A stretch of 64,000 nucleotides of DNA, from assembly GCF_027943255.1 (NCBI RefSeq), contig NC_072896.1, forward strand, positions 49,316,501 through 49,380,500, written 5' to 3'. The DNA is from Anastrepha obliqua (taxonomy: Eukaryota > Arthropoda > Insecta > Diptera > Tephritidae). Positions 1 through 12,389 of the stretch are shown here, piece after piece. Each line of letters starts with the position of its first letter. Within the stretch, counting starts at the first letter, position 1. A program made the translations under genes and the position numbers. The notes beneath the pieces were generated by a model, which was given only the letters and a program-made list of their open reading frames with translations, was not told where the DNA came from and ran no database searches.

Positions 1-49
1 ATGTCACTCGCTTCTTGACGGTATGCTGGTCTTGAAGAGTATGTCGAAG

Positions 50-480
50 GTAAGTCTGGGAATATAAAAGTCTATTTTTTCTTTGTTACTAGTCAGGGTG
101 GGCAAAATATAGGCGTTTTATTGATTGTGGCTTCAATTTCTTTCCACGTAAAGTGAGACACAGGATAGTCCATTCGAAATGGGATTGAAAGGAATTCGTA
201 TGTTTCATTGCCACCTTTTATATATTTACTGGGAAAGGGTTCGACGACTTGGGCAAGATGTTTTGCGAATTCAGATGCTTTTGCTTCGTCGGTTTTTGCC
301 CACTCACCTCCAGAAGTTTTTATTGGTGCAATGTATGACGTTGATTGCGATATGTTTCTGGTTGCCTTCCATAACGAATAGTCAGTAGCTGCAGTTTGTG
401 ATAAGCCAGATAGAATATTCGTGCATTCCAGCATTTCTCTCCTCTCTCAGGTTTCAATGTCACTTTCTCTTTTAATATAT
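50..480 (-). mobile_element. Jockey/I-type LINE fragment, linker between endonuclease and RT
   Basis: An open stretch of 113 residues contains SGLSQTAATDYSLWKATR, then KTSGGEWAKTDEAKASEFAKHLAQ, typical of the region just before the reverse transcriptase fingers in Jockey and I clade ORF2 proteins. It ends at a stop after TPIFCPP, where the RT would normally follow, so the RT is lost. No ends or target duplications are visible. Confidence 0.7.
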
Positions 481-1260
481 TTACAAATTTCGATATCTTT
501 TAAAGTATATTTACTCGTAATTATCTCTAGAATAATTACTGAAGTCGAAAGCACTGTTATTTACTTTAAACTATATTTAAGGCCTTTTGAAGTACGCTTT
601 AGTAAGTACTTAAGTACTCTAAATTATATTTTAGGCTTTTTGACATGCATGCAATCGGAAAAGGTGTGGCATTGCATACAGTCCAATTAACTACTGGGTA
701 TGCTTACGCATGTGCTTGTGCGGTATGTGTATGTATGTATTGTAATAATATATCCCCAGCCCCAATTATGCACATTTATGCATTTCCACGTTGCCCTATT
801 ATGAGGTTGCTTGTTTAATGTTATTATATTTGTGCATTTACCAAGAAAGGCAACACTGCCGGTGCACTATGGTACCCAAGAAAGAAGAAAAAAATATATA
901 CGAATGCATGGTTCGTGTGTGCAGATATTATATTATAAATTAGGGAGTTCCACCGAAAACAAGTGATTATTATTTTCTGATAAATGCGAAAACAGTGGGA
1001 ATTTTTAAGTAAAACCGCAGAGAGTAGGGCGAAAACCAACGCCACTTCTAAAGTTTTCGTTCATTAAATTCATTTAATTTCACAGTTAGTTAAGTTATCT
1101 GACGGAAACCAGTGAGGCAAAATAATGTAGTTGTATCACAATACAGTCGAAATTAATGGGCATTCTAACAAATGTGAGTTCATAAAGGATTGCAACATTT
1201 TCTAAGCGAATAAGAGAAAATAAATTCATCTATCGCCTAAAAAGCAATAATTTATCGAAT
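481..1260. other. Intronic sequence, no gene
   Basis: AT-rich intron DNA with short GTAT runs near 721-741. Small open stretches here have no recognisable domain. No element could be named. Confidence 0.6.
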
Positions 1261-1264
1261 ATGA

Positions 1265-2560
1265 TTCAATTTGCACGTTTACGCGCACTCGTTGAAGCGA
1301 AGCCCATCTTTCCAGGAGTAGGCCACAGGCTCTCAAGGGAACTCCAATTCTTTCGCTTTGCGATGAAACCATCTCCAGGCTCTCCTGTCTAGCTAACTCA
1401 CCACCCTAGCAATTTTCCTCTATGCCGCTGTAACTGGGAACACAGATGAGTCTAATATCGAAGTATTCCACTGCTTTCTTAATTGCAGCTTACTCTGATC
1501 CGAAAACACTACAGTGGTCTGGAAACCTAAATTTGAATTTTATAGTCAGCTCCTCGCAGAGTACTCGCCCACCAACTTCGAGCCATCCGTAAAATTGTTT
1601 GTCATATCTCGAAATGTTACACCTCGCCCACTCCTCCCTTGATGGAATATGAAAACAAAGTACCGCTCAGACCCAGCGAGGGTGTACATGGAGATGAACT
1701 TAAAGCTTTTTAAACTACTAGAGTGTCCGTAACATAAGTCTAGTTTGCGGCCCGAACACATCAATCTGACTGCGGTGCCGCGGCAGTTTTCCATGCGATG
1801 TCCATGGCTACCACAATCAGCATAGCGTTAAGCGCTAGAGTAGGAGTGAACAGAAGTGCCCCACTGATTCCAATGAGGGGAGACCTTTAAACCCTCTACA
1901 GCGTCTTAACTGATGTCGTCCTTTCTAGCGAGTTCCACCAGGCAAGAACTCCTCACTATAAAATAGGTTTTAAATGGTGTTATATAGTCAAAATGTAACT
2001 TTAGGCGAGAGGCTCCCAATTTCGCCGATAGCACGCCTACATTCACCCAAGGCGACTGTTGCCTTCCTAATTCTCTCCTCAACTTTCTTGTTAGTCCTCT
2101 TTCAAGGATGAGTCGCAAGTACTGCACCCTATCAGAGAGCACGAACGGCGCCCGCTATTGAGGGGAGAAAAACTCTAAATAGTTTATATTTGTTCTCAAA
2201 TACGATAAGCTCTGTCTTCAAAGGATTTACCGAGGAGATAAGTTCCATCAGAGTATCTAAAAACTTTCCTCTGACAATAATTGCTATGCCATCCGCGTAA
2301 GCAATCAACTTGCAGGCCCTGCTCTCCAGCTCAATATGAACAAACCTTTAAAGTGAAAGCTTGCCGTTTACGGCACATCTGTTAAATATAAATAACGTAA
2401 TTAACTATCTCGGTGCTAAAATAACGTCCTCTAAAGATCTCACCCATTAGGCTAACAAATAAAGCATGCAGTAGAAACGCCTTAGAGATACCTATTGAGC
2501 AATAAACACCTCAGCACCTAAGGAAAAATGAGAATATACAAAACATGAGTAAGGTCAATA
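1265..2560 (-). mobile_element. LINE relic (RT thumb and RNase H), I/R1-like
   Basis: Read on the minus strand, 2320-2245 gives ACKLIAYADGIAIIVRGKF, the RT active-site region with YADD changed to YADG. From about 2130 follow VEERIRKATVALGECRRAIG and a thumb-like stretch with several stops. Around 1600, NNFTDGSKLVGE resembles the RNase H start, and 1540-1390 continues with an RNase H core. Stops and frameshifts throughout show a dead copy. Both ends are lost. Confidence 0.7.
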
Positions 2561-2744
2561 CTGACATATGGTATTAAAACCATTTTAATCCTCCAACATC
2601 TCGATAGATGAACTTTTTTTTTGATCTTTTATGAGGAAGGTTGAAAAATACTCATAACAGTGAAATATACCCGAATAAAATGTACCATAAAAATATTTGT
2701 AATAAAATTATATTGCAAGTCTCTCAAAATTCAACTTAAGCTCC

Positions 2745-3720
2745 AGAAATAGGTAGGTAAGTAGGTTACATGGCAAAGGTAGCACGGGTGCACTACAAGT
2801 AGCACTAGAGTGCCGTTTTGAATCCATAATGTAGACCACTACCTGCGAAAAGTTACAATGCTTAAAGGAAGAAAAATCATCTACAGCCATCCAGAGAATA
2901 GGATCTAGGCTGGAGAGCTACCTCAGGCTATTCTCAAAAAGGCACACTAAGGAACCTCAACCACCTAGCCGCCAAACCCGGACATTTGTAAAGAAAGTGT
3001 TCAACAGTTTCTATCTCTGCAGGATCCCCACAGCTTCTGCATTGGGGGTTGTACGGCTCCTCAGTATAAGTTCCGATCACGCAGTGACCCGTGGACAGCA
3101 CTATGAGTTTGGAAATTAAATGGCTGGGGATCCCCAGAACTTTCATGGTTCTGTCGCAATGAGGCTACAGTGTTTCTGAGATATCACCCAATAAAATAAA
3201 ACTCCATCTGTCTCCCACTTTTTCAAGAAAGAAATTGTACAGTTTCCCTTTATCAATAGTCAAGGGGACACCGATGTCCGAGATGGGGACAACTGAAACC
3301 GGTTTTGTCGATCCTTTTCTGGCAAGCTTATCGGCAGTTTCATTTCCCTCTACGTTCATATGCCCCAGAAGCCCATATAAGAGAAATGTTTTCTGCACGT
3401 TCGAAACATTTGATCTCCTCCTTGCAGAAGTTGACCAGAAGAGAGCTGCAACATCCCGACAACAGGGTCTTGATCGCAACTCGACTATCGGAAATAATAT
3501 TTATGTATCCCTTCCAACAGGCATCCCTAAGTATTTTGTACGCTTGCAAGATCTCCAAGCCCTCTGCTTGGAAAACACTAAAAGTTTTCGGCAGTTTAAA
3601 GCAGATTGATAGTTTGGCTGATTTAAAATAGAGGTACCTATCTCCATGCAGGTTCTCCCCTCCTTCCAATCCATCCTGAATGGAGAGATCTCTACAAAGT
3701 ACAGAGAAGGACAAAGAAAT
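2745..3720 (-). mobile_element. I/LOA-type LINE 3' part: RNase H plus zinc knuckle
   Basis: Three minus-strand frames carry FQAEGLEILQAYKILRDACW and SDSRVAIKTLLSG (RNase H), then GHMNVEGNETADKLARKGS, then CRSCGDPAEIETVEHFLYKC, the C-terminal CCHC-type knuckle. At least two frameshifts separate them. The 3' end near 2745-3050 is closely similar to a second copy at 18085-18416, which confirms a dispersed family. Nothing upstream of the RNase H survives. Confidence 0.8.
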
Positions 3721-5545
3721 CTATCTCAAAATGTTACCATGTCCTACAGTAGATTGCCGACAGAGACCTCCGTGAACTTCCGTGAACCTAATAACGCTCT
3801 GAGCGGCAATGGATTCAACTTGAAGATAGTGCAGAATGTATGTATGCGGGTATGTCCTGCGCGCTCCAATTTTGTATTTTTATATTTATAAATAACATAT
3901 TTTGCTAGCTTTTGACCACTGTGCGATCTAAGAAAACGTTGTGTTTGTAGATGTGGCTCTCATAGTGATGGTTCACGCTGACTGTTGTTGCTATCACGCT
4001 GCCTGGTTGCCGTGGCATATTAAAATATTGCATGTCAATGCACTCGAGCATGTCAACTGCTGTATGTATACTTCAGACCCTTCCCAAGTAATACCAACAT
4101 ACGTTTTGCACAAATAAAAACACACCGTTATTTTACAACAAACAGGCCCACATATTTTCGGTATGTTACGTATACGCCAGCGTAGCCGCTGGTGCCTAAC
4201 CGCCCCAGTTCGTTGGTGTGAGAATATCGGAGTACTTATTTCATTTGACTGCTTGGTTAGTTACGGCTTGGCTGTCCCCAGACCAATCGGCATGGTTGCG
4301 TATTTCCTCTGCCGCTTGCTTTTTGCTTTTCGTTCCGGTTTTTTCATGCATGCCCTTTTACATTTCTCATTTTCTAGATTTTTCACATTGCATTTTCTTT
4401 TCACTCGTCTCGCCTCTTTTCCGCTGTTTTTGCTTTTTAATTTTTATTTTTACTTTTTTTCCTTTTCGCTATTGTTTTATTTATGCCGTTCTGCTTTTTA
4501 GTTTTTCTGCTCCTTAATTTTCTGCTCTTTACGTTTACGCTTTGTGATGCACCAACATGAAGATGGAAAGGACAGTGGTGGAATTGTACGGGACAGTTAC
4601 GGCAGTCATGTGTGTTAAATTGTTTCCCTGCTTGCCCCTTATGTGGTTGTCCCACTCTTTTATGGTCTGACTTGGTTTGGTCGGCTTTGCTTTGTCTAAG
4701 TTTGGTTTGACTTGATGTGGCGGGAATTTCGTGCGCGAAGAAGACTCTCTTTTCCCATTCACACACACACACACTCACTTACATTCCATTTCACACATAC
4801 GCATGAATGTGCCTATATCTCAGACCGTTTGTTTGCTGCACTGAAATTGGGGCAGGTGAGAGGAAGACGTAATGCGGTGTACAATAGAAATAGCTCCTTT
4901 CCTCTATATTTTTTTTTTTTTTTTGCTTTTGATATAAAACTGAGATCCTTCGTCATTCAGTTTATTTTTAGTAATTTAAAATTTCCGCAATTATTTTAGT
5001 AATTTTTCCTCAAACTTAATTCAGGAAACTTGTAATTTTAACATGTCTAGATATATAATATATAGCAAGGTTTGTATGTGTATGTAAGAGAGTTTCAATT
5101 TCTGCGGCAATTTTACATATATCTGAATACATGCAGCAGAAGTTTTAGTCCCAAAGTGAACTCCATTTTTGCTTTTATTTCTCCTTTTTGAATGGTACAG
5201 TATCACTGAGGAATCTTTAACATCTCTAGCTTAGGCTGGCTAAAATGGGTGCGTCAGGTATCGAGTCTGCTTTCACAGGAATTACGTTGCAGTGTCCGTC
5301 CTCATATTTCTCACAGCTCCTGCACCACCTTCGGATATACCATCCTAGTTGTTTCGCATGGCGTCCTACTCGCTCCAGTGATATTTATTATACATTCTCT
5401 TTTTAGGGAATACATAGCGTATCCAATTTTCCTTCCACCTTTTCGGCAAAGTTTGCCTAAATATACGGCAAGCTGACTTTTTTCCACCTTTCAACAAATT
5501 TCTCTAAGTAATAGTTTGCAAATGATATAAGGCACAGGGATAAGG
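3721..5545. other. Intronic sequence, no gene
   Basis: No coding family recognised. There is a T-rich stretch at 4360-4515, whose long phenylalanine-rich open frames are compositional, a CA run near 4760-4778 and a poly-T run near 4908-4924. Confidence 0.6.
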
Positions 5546-5955
5546 AAAATGTAATGCTGCAATTGAGCGTAATCGCAGAACCAAGAGAAGGTGGTTTCAG
5601 ACTTCTAACTGCAAGGTCTCCAAACCGCTCTGGCCAAAACTGAATCTTAAAAGGTCAAAATGTCAGCTTGGACTCAGCAGATCAACTACCAGAATCCGCA
5701 CAGGTTTTATATCGGGTTACGGCGCTATTGTCAGCCTCAGTATGACTTCTGCAGGAGCTGTGGAGATGATGAAGAAATTGAGTCGGTACAACACCTCCTC
5801 TGTGAATGTCGTGCACTTCAAAGAAGCCGTGTCAGCGAGTATCTCTTTGAAGAGCTGGCATATCTCAGTTGAAGGAAATCAAATGCAGGCATCACAATGG
5901 GCCTTAGTGGCACCGAGTTTCTTATCTTAGTCCTGGCTAACCTAACCTAACCTAC
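5546..5955 (+). mobile_element. I/LOA-type LINE 3' end with CTAAC tail
   Basis: The plus strand encodes a C-terminal knuckle, FCRSCGDDEEIESVQHLLCE, preceded by a decayed KPLWPKLNLKRSKC segment. The element ends in a CTAAC array at about 5936-5954, the same type of tail as at 61647-61664. The copy is 5'-truncated and contains stops. Confidence 0.72.
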
Positions 5956-6079
5956 ATCTCCTTTCAGGCTCATCTGCCGTGGAGTTTCTCTCTACATCCC
6001 AGCAACTTCAGGCCAAAGATAGATATTATATATTCTGATAAGTTCTCTCCTAAAGGTTCCAGCAACAAGTTAATCAAGC

Positions 6080-6770
6080 TTATTTGGGCTGCAATCACAA
6101 CTTATGAAACTTCAGACTAAAAGATGATAAAGTTTGGTCCTAAACGAAAGTAGAGGCTCAAGGTATGAAACAATGGCATAACATATTTTGGAGCTATGAA
6201 ACAATAAATATATTTGGAAATGATGCTGAGCGAAATGCTAGATGTCCTAAAGGACAAAAGTTCACACCGCGGTTCACAGAGAAAACAGTCAAGCATGGGT
6301 AGGATGCTTCTCTTGGTTTTAGTAGGACCTATGCACCTCATAATCAACTAAAAATACAAATTTATTTAAAGAGAAATTCTTCAAGAACTGATGGTACCAT
6401 TTGCGACTGGGATTTATATTCAGTCAAGGACTGTCACTCCAGCAACATTTCCCGTATATACTCGTATATGGCGATTCTTTGTGCTGCTACAACAATAACC
6501 TAAACCCTATGGAAAATCTTTGGAACTATGGTATTCCTCTCCCACAGAAACCTGGGGAAGGATTATCAATTCTTTGCCAAATCGAATACAAAAACTCATT
6601 GACAATCATGGTGGACACAGTGGTTATTGACTAAACTTCGATAGTTTCTTTTGTATCGCTCTATTTCTATTTCGTACCTATTTTAATGACCACTTGAAAG
6701 TTTATTTTTTGTTCCCACTGGCACTAGTTAAAGTTTTAAAAGATGCTTGAATAATTATTTATATTTTTTA
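6080..6770 (+). mobile_element. Tc1-like transposase relic
   Basis: Around 6210-6300 the plus strand reads FGNDAERNARCPKGQKFTPR then TEKTVKHG, the Tc1 signature around the first catalytic region. From about 6505 it reads NNNLNPMENLWN, the SPDLNPIENLW motif holding the third catalytic residue, then SLPNRIQKLIDNHGG. Frameshifts and a deletion remove the middle. Sequence differs from the Tc1 at 8730-10205, so this is another family. Confidence 0.7.
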
Positions 6771-6773
6771 TAT

Positions 6774-7700
6774 TGAGGGGTTATATGCGTCCAGAATTTT
6801 CAAAAAATCTATTTTTTTTACAGATTATTATTCTTTACAGTTTTAGGCATATTTCTGTGGAAGTCGAGTGTAAAAATTCCCCATGGATACAAAGTTATGG
6901 TAGAAAATGTAACTGCCCGACGAGAGTTTGATGCGCACAGGTAGCTGTCCTTCGTTTGAGGCAGCTAGTCATTACTTCCGTAGCTTTTCAGCCTGTGGGT
7001 TCTTTTTTTACTCTAAAGTATTTATAGGGATATCTATAAAACATTATGGGAGAGAATTGGAGATGAGGGGTACCGCTATTGTCTCGGAGAAAATTCGAAC
7101 CGGCTAAAACACGCACGAATCATGGCTATAAAAGCAACAAAAAAGGCCAGAACATTTCGTTGACTGAACAACAACAATTGCTTTCTGATTAGGAAGGCAT
7201 ACAATATGAAGCTGGAGTGGGAGATTACACGTAAATTAACAAAATAAATTAAAAAATGCATTTTAAGTTCTTGCTTTAAATGCGCGCGACCTCGAACAAA
7301 ATGCACTTGAAAGTTTAAACCCGTTTTTCTCGAAACCACTTTTTGCGGCACGGTCAGCATGTTAACTCAAATAGTTGTTAATATTTTTTGATGCGGTTTT
7401 TTTTAATATTCGTAAGTGTTTTCTCTCTAGACCTGATTTTTGATATTTTTATTAAAAAATTTTATAAACATAATTAAGGTATGACATTTATGATGTAAAC
7501 GCATACTTTTTTTTTAAATGATGTAAATTAAAAAAAAAATTTTAAATCACAAATCCGGCTCGGCAGATTATAACTACAATTTTATTTGACAAGATCTTGT
7601 TTTCTTTTTACAGATTCATCAACATTTGAAGGAGAAATGGTGGAGACCGTGGAGCAACTATTTTTCATTGTACTTTGGGTCACGTGATTTTTTTTATACT
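6774..7700. repeat. Possible distant member of the TTAA-flanked repeat group
   Basis: The start ggggttatatgcgtccagaa plus ttttcaaaaaatct resembles the left ends at 54776 and 8981, and a cgtttttctcgaaacc module near 7320 resembles the interior of those copies. No matching right terminus or TTAA duplication was found, so the call is tentative. Confidence 0.3.
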
Positions 7701-8038
7701 AATTTTTGTCAGAAAAAATTACCACAAATTGTTTTTATAAAATTTAAGCACTAACAAACAATGCCTACAATTTTTTTATATTTATTTCTATTACAATCCC
7801 TTCTAAAAACAGTTTTTCTGTTAGGGCATTTTTGACGCTGCTATGTATCCCTTTTATCAATGAAGAAGAAACCACATACAATTGAATATCTGTTATTATT
7901 AATTTCAAAAACTTGCATTTTCCATATGAACATGGGGGTACCTATTTGAATGGCCATATGTGTATATAGTATTATAAATAGAATTAAGTCATATATAAAT
8001 ATAAATATATATGCATAATGAAAAACTTAAATAATTAC
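7701..8038. other. Intronic sequence after the Ig3 exon
   Basis: AT-rich sequence with nothing recognisable. It begins the large 3' intron in gene orientation. Confidence 0.6.
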
Positions 8039-8156
8039 CGATATACTGGCTTCGGGTTGGCATAGGCCACACACGGCACAACAACAGGATCGCCTAGACG
8101 GGTCACTATGCTGGTAGATTTCTCATTCATAATTGGTGGCACGAGTTCGCGCATTT
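8039..8156 (-). CDS. Dscam-family exon: N-terminal half of Ig3
   Basis: Internal exon of 118 bp with acceptor gctatag and donor gtaatt. It encodes EMRELVPPIMNEKSTSIVTR, then LGDPVVVPCVAYANPKPVYR. The VVPCVAYANPKP motif contains the first Ig3 cysteine, and the core tryptophan should open the next exon, outside the window. Entry is phase 1 and exit phase 2 (CG|gt). It corresponds to the Ig3 half encoded by the variable exon 6 cluster in Dscam1; only one copy is visible here. A Tc1-like transposon begins about 570 bp upstream in the intron. Confidence 0.9.
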
Positions 8157-8729
8157 CTATAGCAAACAGATAAAAAAAGATTATCAACAGGTAAAAGCGT
8201 TCACACGAGTAGTTTGAAGAGCAGGAATTGTTAAAATACGCGCGACTACGAGTGTATGTTAAAAACTTAGCGCAAATTAAAATGATATTAATATTCATGT
8301 AATTGTGGCAAGTACTCACACACACACGCACATATGTAAAACAAACAATGCACAAATTAGGCAAAACTTACGAAAACATACAAGTTAGTATGTGTAAGTG
8401 TATGCATGTATTCTTTTTAAGCATTTCAAGTGCATACTTATTACGTGCGTGTACATACTTACATTCATACGTACATACATATGTACGTCTATTTCGCGTT
8501 GGTTGATTTTGGAATCGTCGCTAATTAATTTGACGATATAATTAACACACCGCAACATTTGGAAACCACTCTCGGTTTGTGAAACTCGTTACTAGACATC
8601 TACAGTGATGAGCAAATGTTAAGCAACTTTTTCCTTTTAGCCAAGTTATTTCCAGTAGCTATGCATTTTACACGTAAAGCAAGTGACTAACCTATAAGGT
8701 ACAAAACATATTGATATGTTTTGTCTATA
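8157..8729. other. Intronic sequence with short simple repeats
   Basis: Contains a CACACACACG run near 8318 and ACATAC-type repeats near 8450-8485. No coding family seen. Confidence 0.6.
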
Positions 8730-10205
8730 CAGTGGTCACACAATTTATTCGTACACTCACAGTTTATAAACAGATACATCTGTAACTTAGCGCAAAAGAA
8801 CAAAATTTTAAGATATTCGTAAAAAATAACATATTTATTCAATATTTAAGAAATAAAAGCTTCCAAATTCATTGTTTAATGACGCCTTTGATGTTATTTT
8901 GCGCTTTCTGATGCTCCTTTCTAAGAGCTCCCAGACATGCTCAATTGTGTTCAGATCTGGTGATTTAGGTGGAGTTTTAAGGGGTTATATACTTTGTGTT
9001 GAACTAAAAAATCGAAGTTTTTTATGGCATATTCGAAAAGTACATCATCTTAAAAATATAAATTCAAAAAATCACAAAGATCGGAGCACTAGAACGTAAG
9101 TTACAGACCGTGGAAGTGCGCAAATTATCCATAAATAAAGTGCACACAAAACTTTAGACGCGATTTTCTCGAAGTAGTGTTTTTTGAAAATTACCGTCGC
9201 GGGGATCATTATTTATCAAAAACTATTAGACCGATTTGCATAAATTTTGTTTTTTAATTATTTGAAGTTACTACCTCGTGAATCTGAACGGTTCACTTTT
9301 TATAAATATTTGCATGGTTCGCTGTAATTAATTTTTTTTTTTATTTTTCAACCCCTCAAAAATTGTTTTTTTGGTGCAAAGCGGTTTTCATACCGAGAAT
9401 AATTTTTTTTGGGTAAATAAATCGTTCAGATTCACTTAAAAACATTTTTCTACAATAATCATTTAATTCTTTTGATTTCAGTTGAGCTGCTCATGCGCTA
9501 CTGTGATCACCGCAAGCCTCTTCTAAAAAACGGCGGAGAGGCGATATCAGCAATAAATAACATTTTTTAAAATAAAAACACCAAAATGTATTCTTCGAGA
9601 GTTACCCTTCAGTATGATATATGCCTCATTTGAATAAAAGTTCTAAAATATATTAAAAAAAAGTATGACAATCGTCCATTTTTTTGGGTTCACAAGGTAT
9701 ATAACCCCTTAAGCTGCTTATAGTGGGGAATAAGCCATTCTTGCACGATGACTTTTTTGGGTCATTGTCGTGTTGAATCAAGAACCCTTTAGCATCCAGT
9801 CTAAGTTTAGTGGCACTATCATGCAAATTATTATTTAAAATGTTTAAATACCGATGCTTGTCTATTTTATCATTCACCAAAAACCATTTTCCTTACTTCA
9901 GATGCAACTATGCACCCCCAAACCATTGCATTTCCTCCTCCATGCTTAACGATAGGAATACGATTTTTTTCATTATGTTCTGAATTTTCTTTTCGCCAAA
10001 CTTTTGGAGGCCCATCTGATCCGGATATATTAAATTTCGACCCTTCACTGAATATGACGTTTTCCCAAAAAGAATCGGGCTCATTTATGTAGCGTTTGGC
10101 AGACTCCAATCTCTTCTTTCTGTGAATAGCTGAAATGTAGGGCTTGAGGCGTGCTACTCTGATATGATAACCATCGTTATGCAGGCAATTACGAACTTGT
10201 TGTTG
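8730..10205 (-). mobile_element. Tc1-like transposon relic, split by a TTAA element
   Basis: The terminal sequence cagtggtcacacaatttatt follows a TA at 8728-8729. On the minus strand the transposase reads VRNCLHNDGYHIRVARLKPY, then FWENVIFSEGSKFNISGSDG, then KHGGGNAMVWG, HDNDPKKSS and SPDLNTIEHVWELLE. The last block (8872-8976) is separated from the rest by an insertion at 8981-9708. The second catalytic region and the E of SPDLNTIE are retained. The N terminus is cut at about 10205 by an adjoining LINE. Frameshifts are present, so it is inactive. Confidence 0.82.
8981..9708. mobile_element. 728-bp non-autonomous element with TTAA duplication, inside Tc1
   Basis: Both sides carry TTAA (8977-8980 and 9709-9712). 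The ends are inverted repeats: ggggttatatactttgtg against ggggttatataccttgtg, 17 of 18 identical. Taking out the insert with one TTAA rejoins the Tc1 frame as KQLKTPPKSPDLN with no lost base, so the boundaries are exact. There is no transposase frame inside. TTAA targeting is typical of piggyBac-type elements, but the ends do not resemble canonical piggyBac termini, so the mobilising family is unknown. Confidence 0.85.
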
Positions 10206-10206
10206 G

Positions 10207-11690
10207 GTATGCAGTTTTATGACCTATTTAATTCTTGTACAATAAAGTGTAACAGCATTCCGTCTGCAAAAGTTTTGGTTGAAACACCCTCAATTGATGA
10301 AATTAGCCTTGCGATCAAGAAGTTAAAAAATGGAAAAGCAATTGAGGAAGATGGCATAACTGCTGAGCTCATCGAACATTGATCAACGGAACTACAAAAC
10401 GCCCTGGTAAGTCTTATAAAATTTAAATGGGAATCTGAGATTATGCCAAGAGAATGCCAGACTAGCATAATTTTACCAATCTATAAGAAAAGTGGCAGAC
10501 GTGACTGCAAAAATTATCGCTGAATTTCATTACTAAGTACAGCCCATAAAATTTTCACGAATGTATTACACCGAAGACTGAACAAATATTAGGTGAGTAC
10601 GTATGCGGTTTTAGGAGGGAAAGACCGACGATCGCTCAAAGATTTGTAATTTGCCAATTTTTTTAAAAGTTTCGCAAAGAATACCAAAAAAAATTGGCTT
10701 CGCTAGTAAGCCTAACTCCCGCCGAGATCTATTCAAAAATGCGTCTGATTTATTCAGAGTTGAAACAGTAGTAAAGCAGGGAGACGCGTTGTCTACGCTT
10801 GGGTTAAGTTTGATCCTAGACTATTTACATGTAACTAAAGATGTTAGTCCATCAGAGGCTATATTCACCAAAACTGCCCAAATATATGGCTTTGCCTGGT
10901 CTGGTCGTCCTCACGAGAAATATGAATATTCTAAAAACAAAAATTCTAAGCACTCCAAATGAAAACAAAATTCTTTGGATTAAAGATCAATGTGAGTAAA
11001 ATGAAATACCTCGCAAGACTTAACACGTTGAGAAAAGCGTCAGCCCTCACACTGATCATAAATTTGAAAGCGAGATCAAATTAATTAGGAACTCTTCTCC
11101 GTAGAACAGATGGTACAACAATTGCTGTCCAAGACCGTGTGTGGGCTGCAAACAGAGCTTATTCTACGCAAGTTAAACTGTTTAAAAGCAAGCTTTTGAG
11201 TAGAAGAACGAATCGAAATATATAAAAAATTGATTCAACCACTGGCAACATATGGATATGAATCCTACACACTTAAAAGCATATGTAATTACACAATTAA
11301 GAGTATTGGAAAGAATATTACTGAGAAGAGTACTGCGTCCATTTCGAGAAGAAAATGGTATCTCTCGCATCAGATATAATAATGAGTTAGGATAATTCCT
11401 ACAAGGTGAAAAGGTCGTGCGGTTTGTTAAATCGCTGCGCATTCGATGGCTAGGACACGTTTGCTGAATGCCAGAGGAAAGAATACCTCGCAAAGTTTTG
11501 TATGCACGCATGTGTGGTGAAAAGTGAAGAGGGCGAGCGCGGAAAAGATGGTTAGGCGACGTTGAGGACCATCTAAGAAGCGCAGGACCGACTAACTAGC
11601 GTAGTATGGCTATGGACCAACATAAAAAAAAATTGTGGAGGAAGTTAAGGTTCACCTCGAGCTGAGGATGATGATGAATAAAGTGCAATT
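10207..11690 (+). mobile_element. RTE-like LINE relic, 5'-truncated
   Basis: The plus strand carries PSIDEISLAIKKLKNGKA and EDGITAELIEH (RT fingers), then RVETVVKQGDALSTLGLSLI, the equivalent of VRQGDALSPLLF, then RVLERILLRRVLRPFREENG, IRWLGHVC and RARKRWLGDVEDHLRSAG near the 3' end. Many stops and frameshifts occur. The 3' tail has a GATGATGATGA run near 11668. Its 5' edge abuts the broken Tc1. Confidence 0.78.
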
Positions 11691-12389
11691 TTAAAGCATG
11701 ACATTTTTTCCTATATTGAAATCATATATAATATTATTATATATTTGTAAATACGCAGCGCTAAAATATTTAAACCCCTTTTCTAAGTGTACCGCTTGGT
11801 CGATTTCAAAGAAACATGCACCGAAATGTTAATCCTTATATAATACATATAGGGGACTTGGCATCTGATATATAGACCAAAGTGTGCAAACCAATATACC
11901 TCTAAAGTCTATTAAGCTATATACACCATACTTGTGGTGAAAAGTTTTAAGTATTGGAAAAGGGGGCGTGGCACTTGAACGAAAGTTGGTACAGTTACAC
12001 AAATTTCCAATACCTGCCTTATGGTGAAAAGTGCATTGCACCTGCAATACAAATTGAAGCCTTCACATAGCTTTTCTCTGAACCCTTTATGCTATGATAC
12101 TGAAATTTCACATAGTTACAAAAATTACGAATGGCGTGCTTAACGTCAAAAGCATTAGACATTGGATAAGGAGGCAGGGCACCACCAATAAAAGCAAAAA
12201 TCTCATAACACGACTTTGGCATATTTTATCACAGAAAATAATTACAAAAATGCGTTTTGAGCTCTGGAATCCCAAACAAATTCAATTCTATGAAGAGTTT
12301 CTTCAAATTTCTCAAGATATTCTCTATGATTATTACGAGGGTCGCTTGTGTAAAAATAAAAACTACAAAATTGTTTGGGTTAAACCGCC
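11691..12389. repeat. Decayed repeat with GGGGGCGTGGC module
   Basis: A module near 11935-11985 (tggtgaaaag, aaagggggcgtggcac) is partly repeated near 12020-12040 and 12160-12185 (gataaggaggcagggcacc). Similar GGCGTGGC-type modules are common in dispersed dipteran repeats. No coding content or clear ends. Confidence 0.35.

Noticed and set aside
4163..4517. Two Phe/Leu-rich open frames resembling membrane segments
   Set aside because: They translate a T-rich tract in two overlapping frames, so the hydrophobicity is compositional.
5936..5955. True telomeric array
   Set aside because: Only a few CTAAC units, attached to a LINE 3' end within an intron.
8164..8364. Upstream extension of the Ig3a open frame to a Met
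   Set aside because: The stretch upstream of the gctatag acceptor is intron-like and breaks the Dscam alignment and phase.
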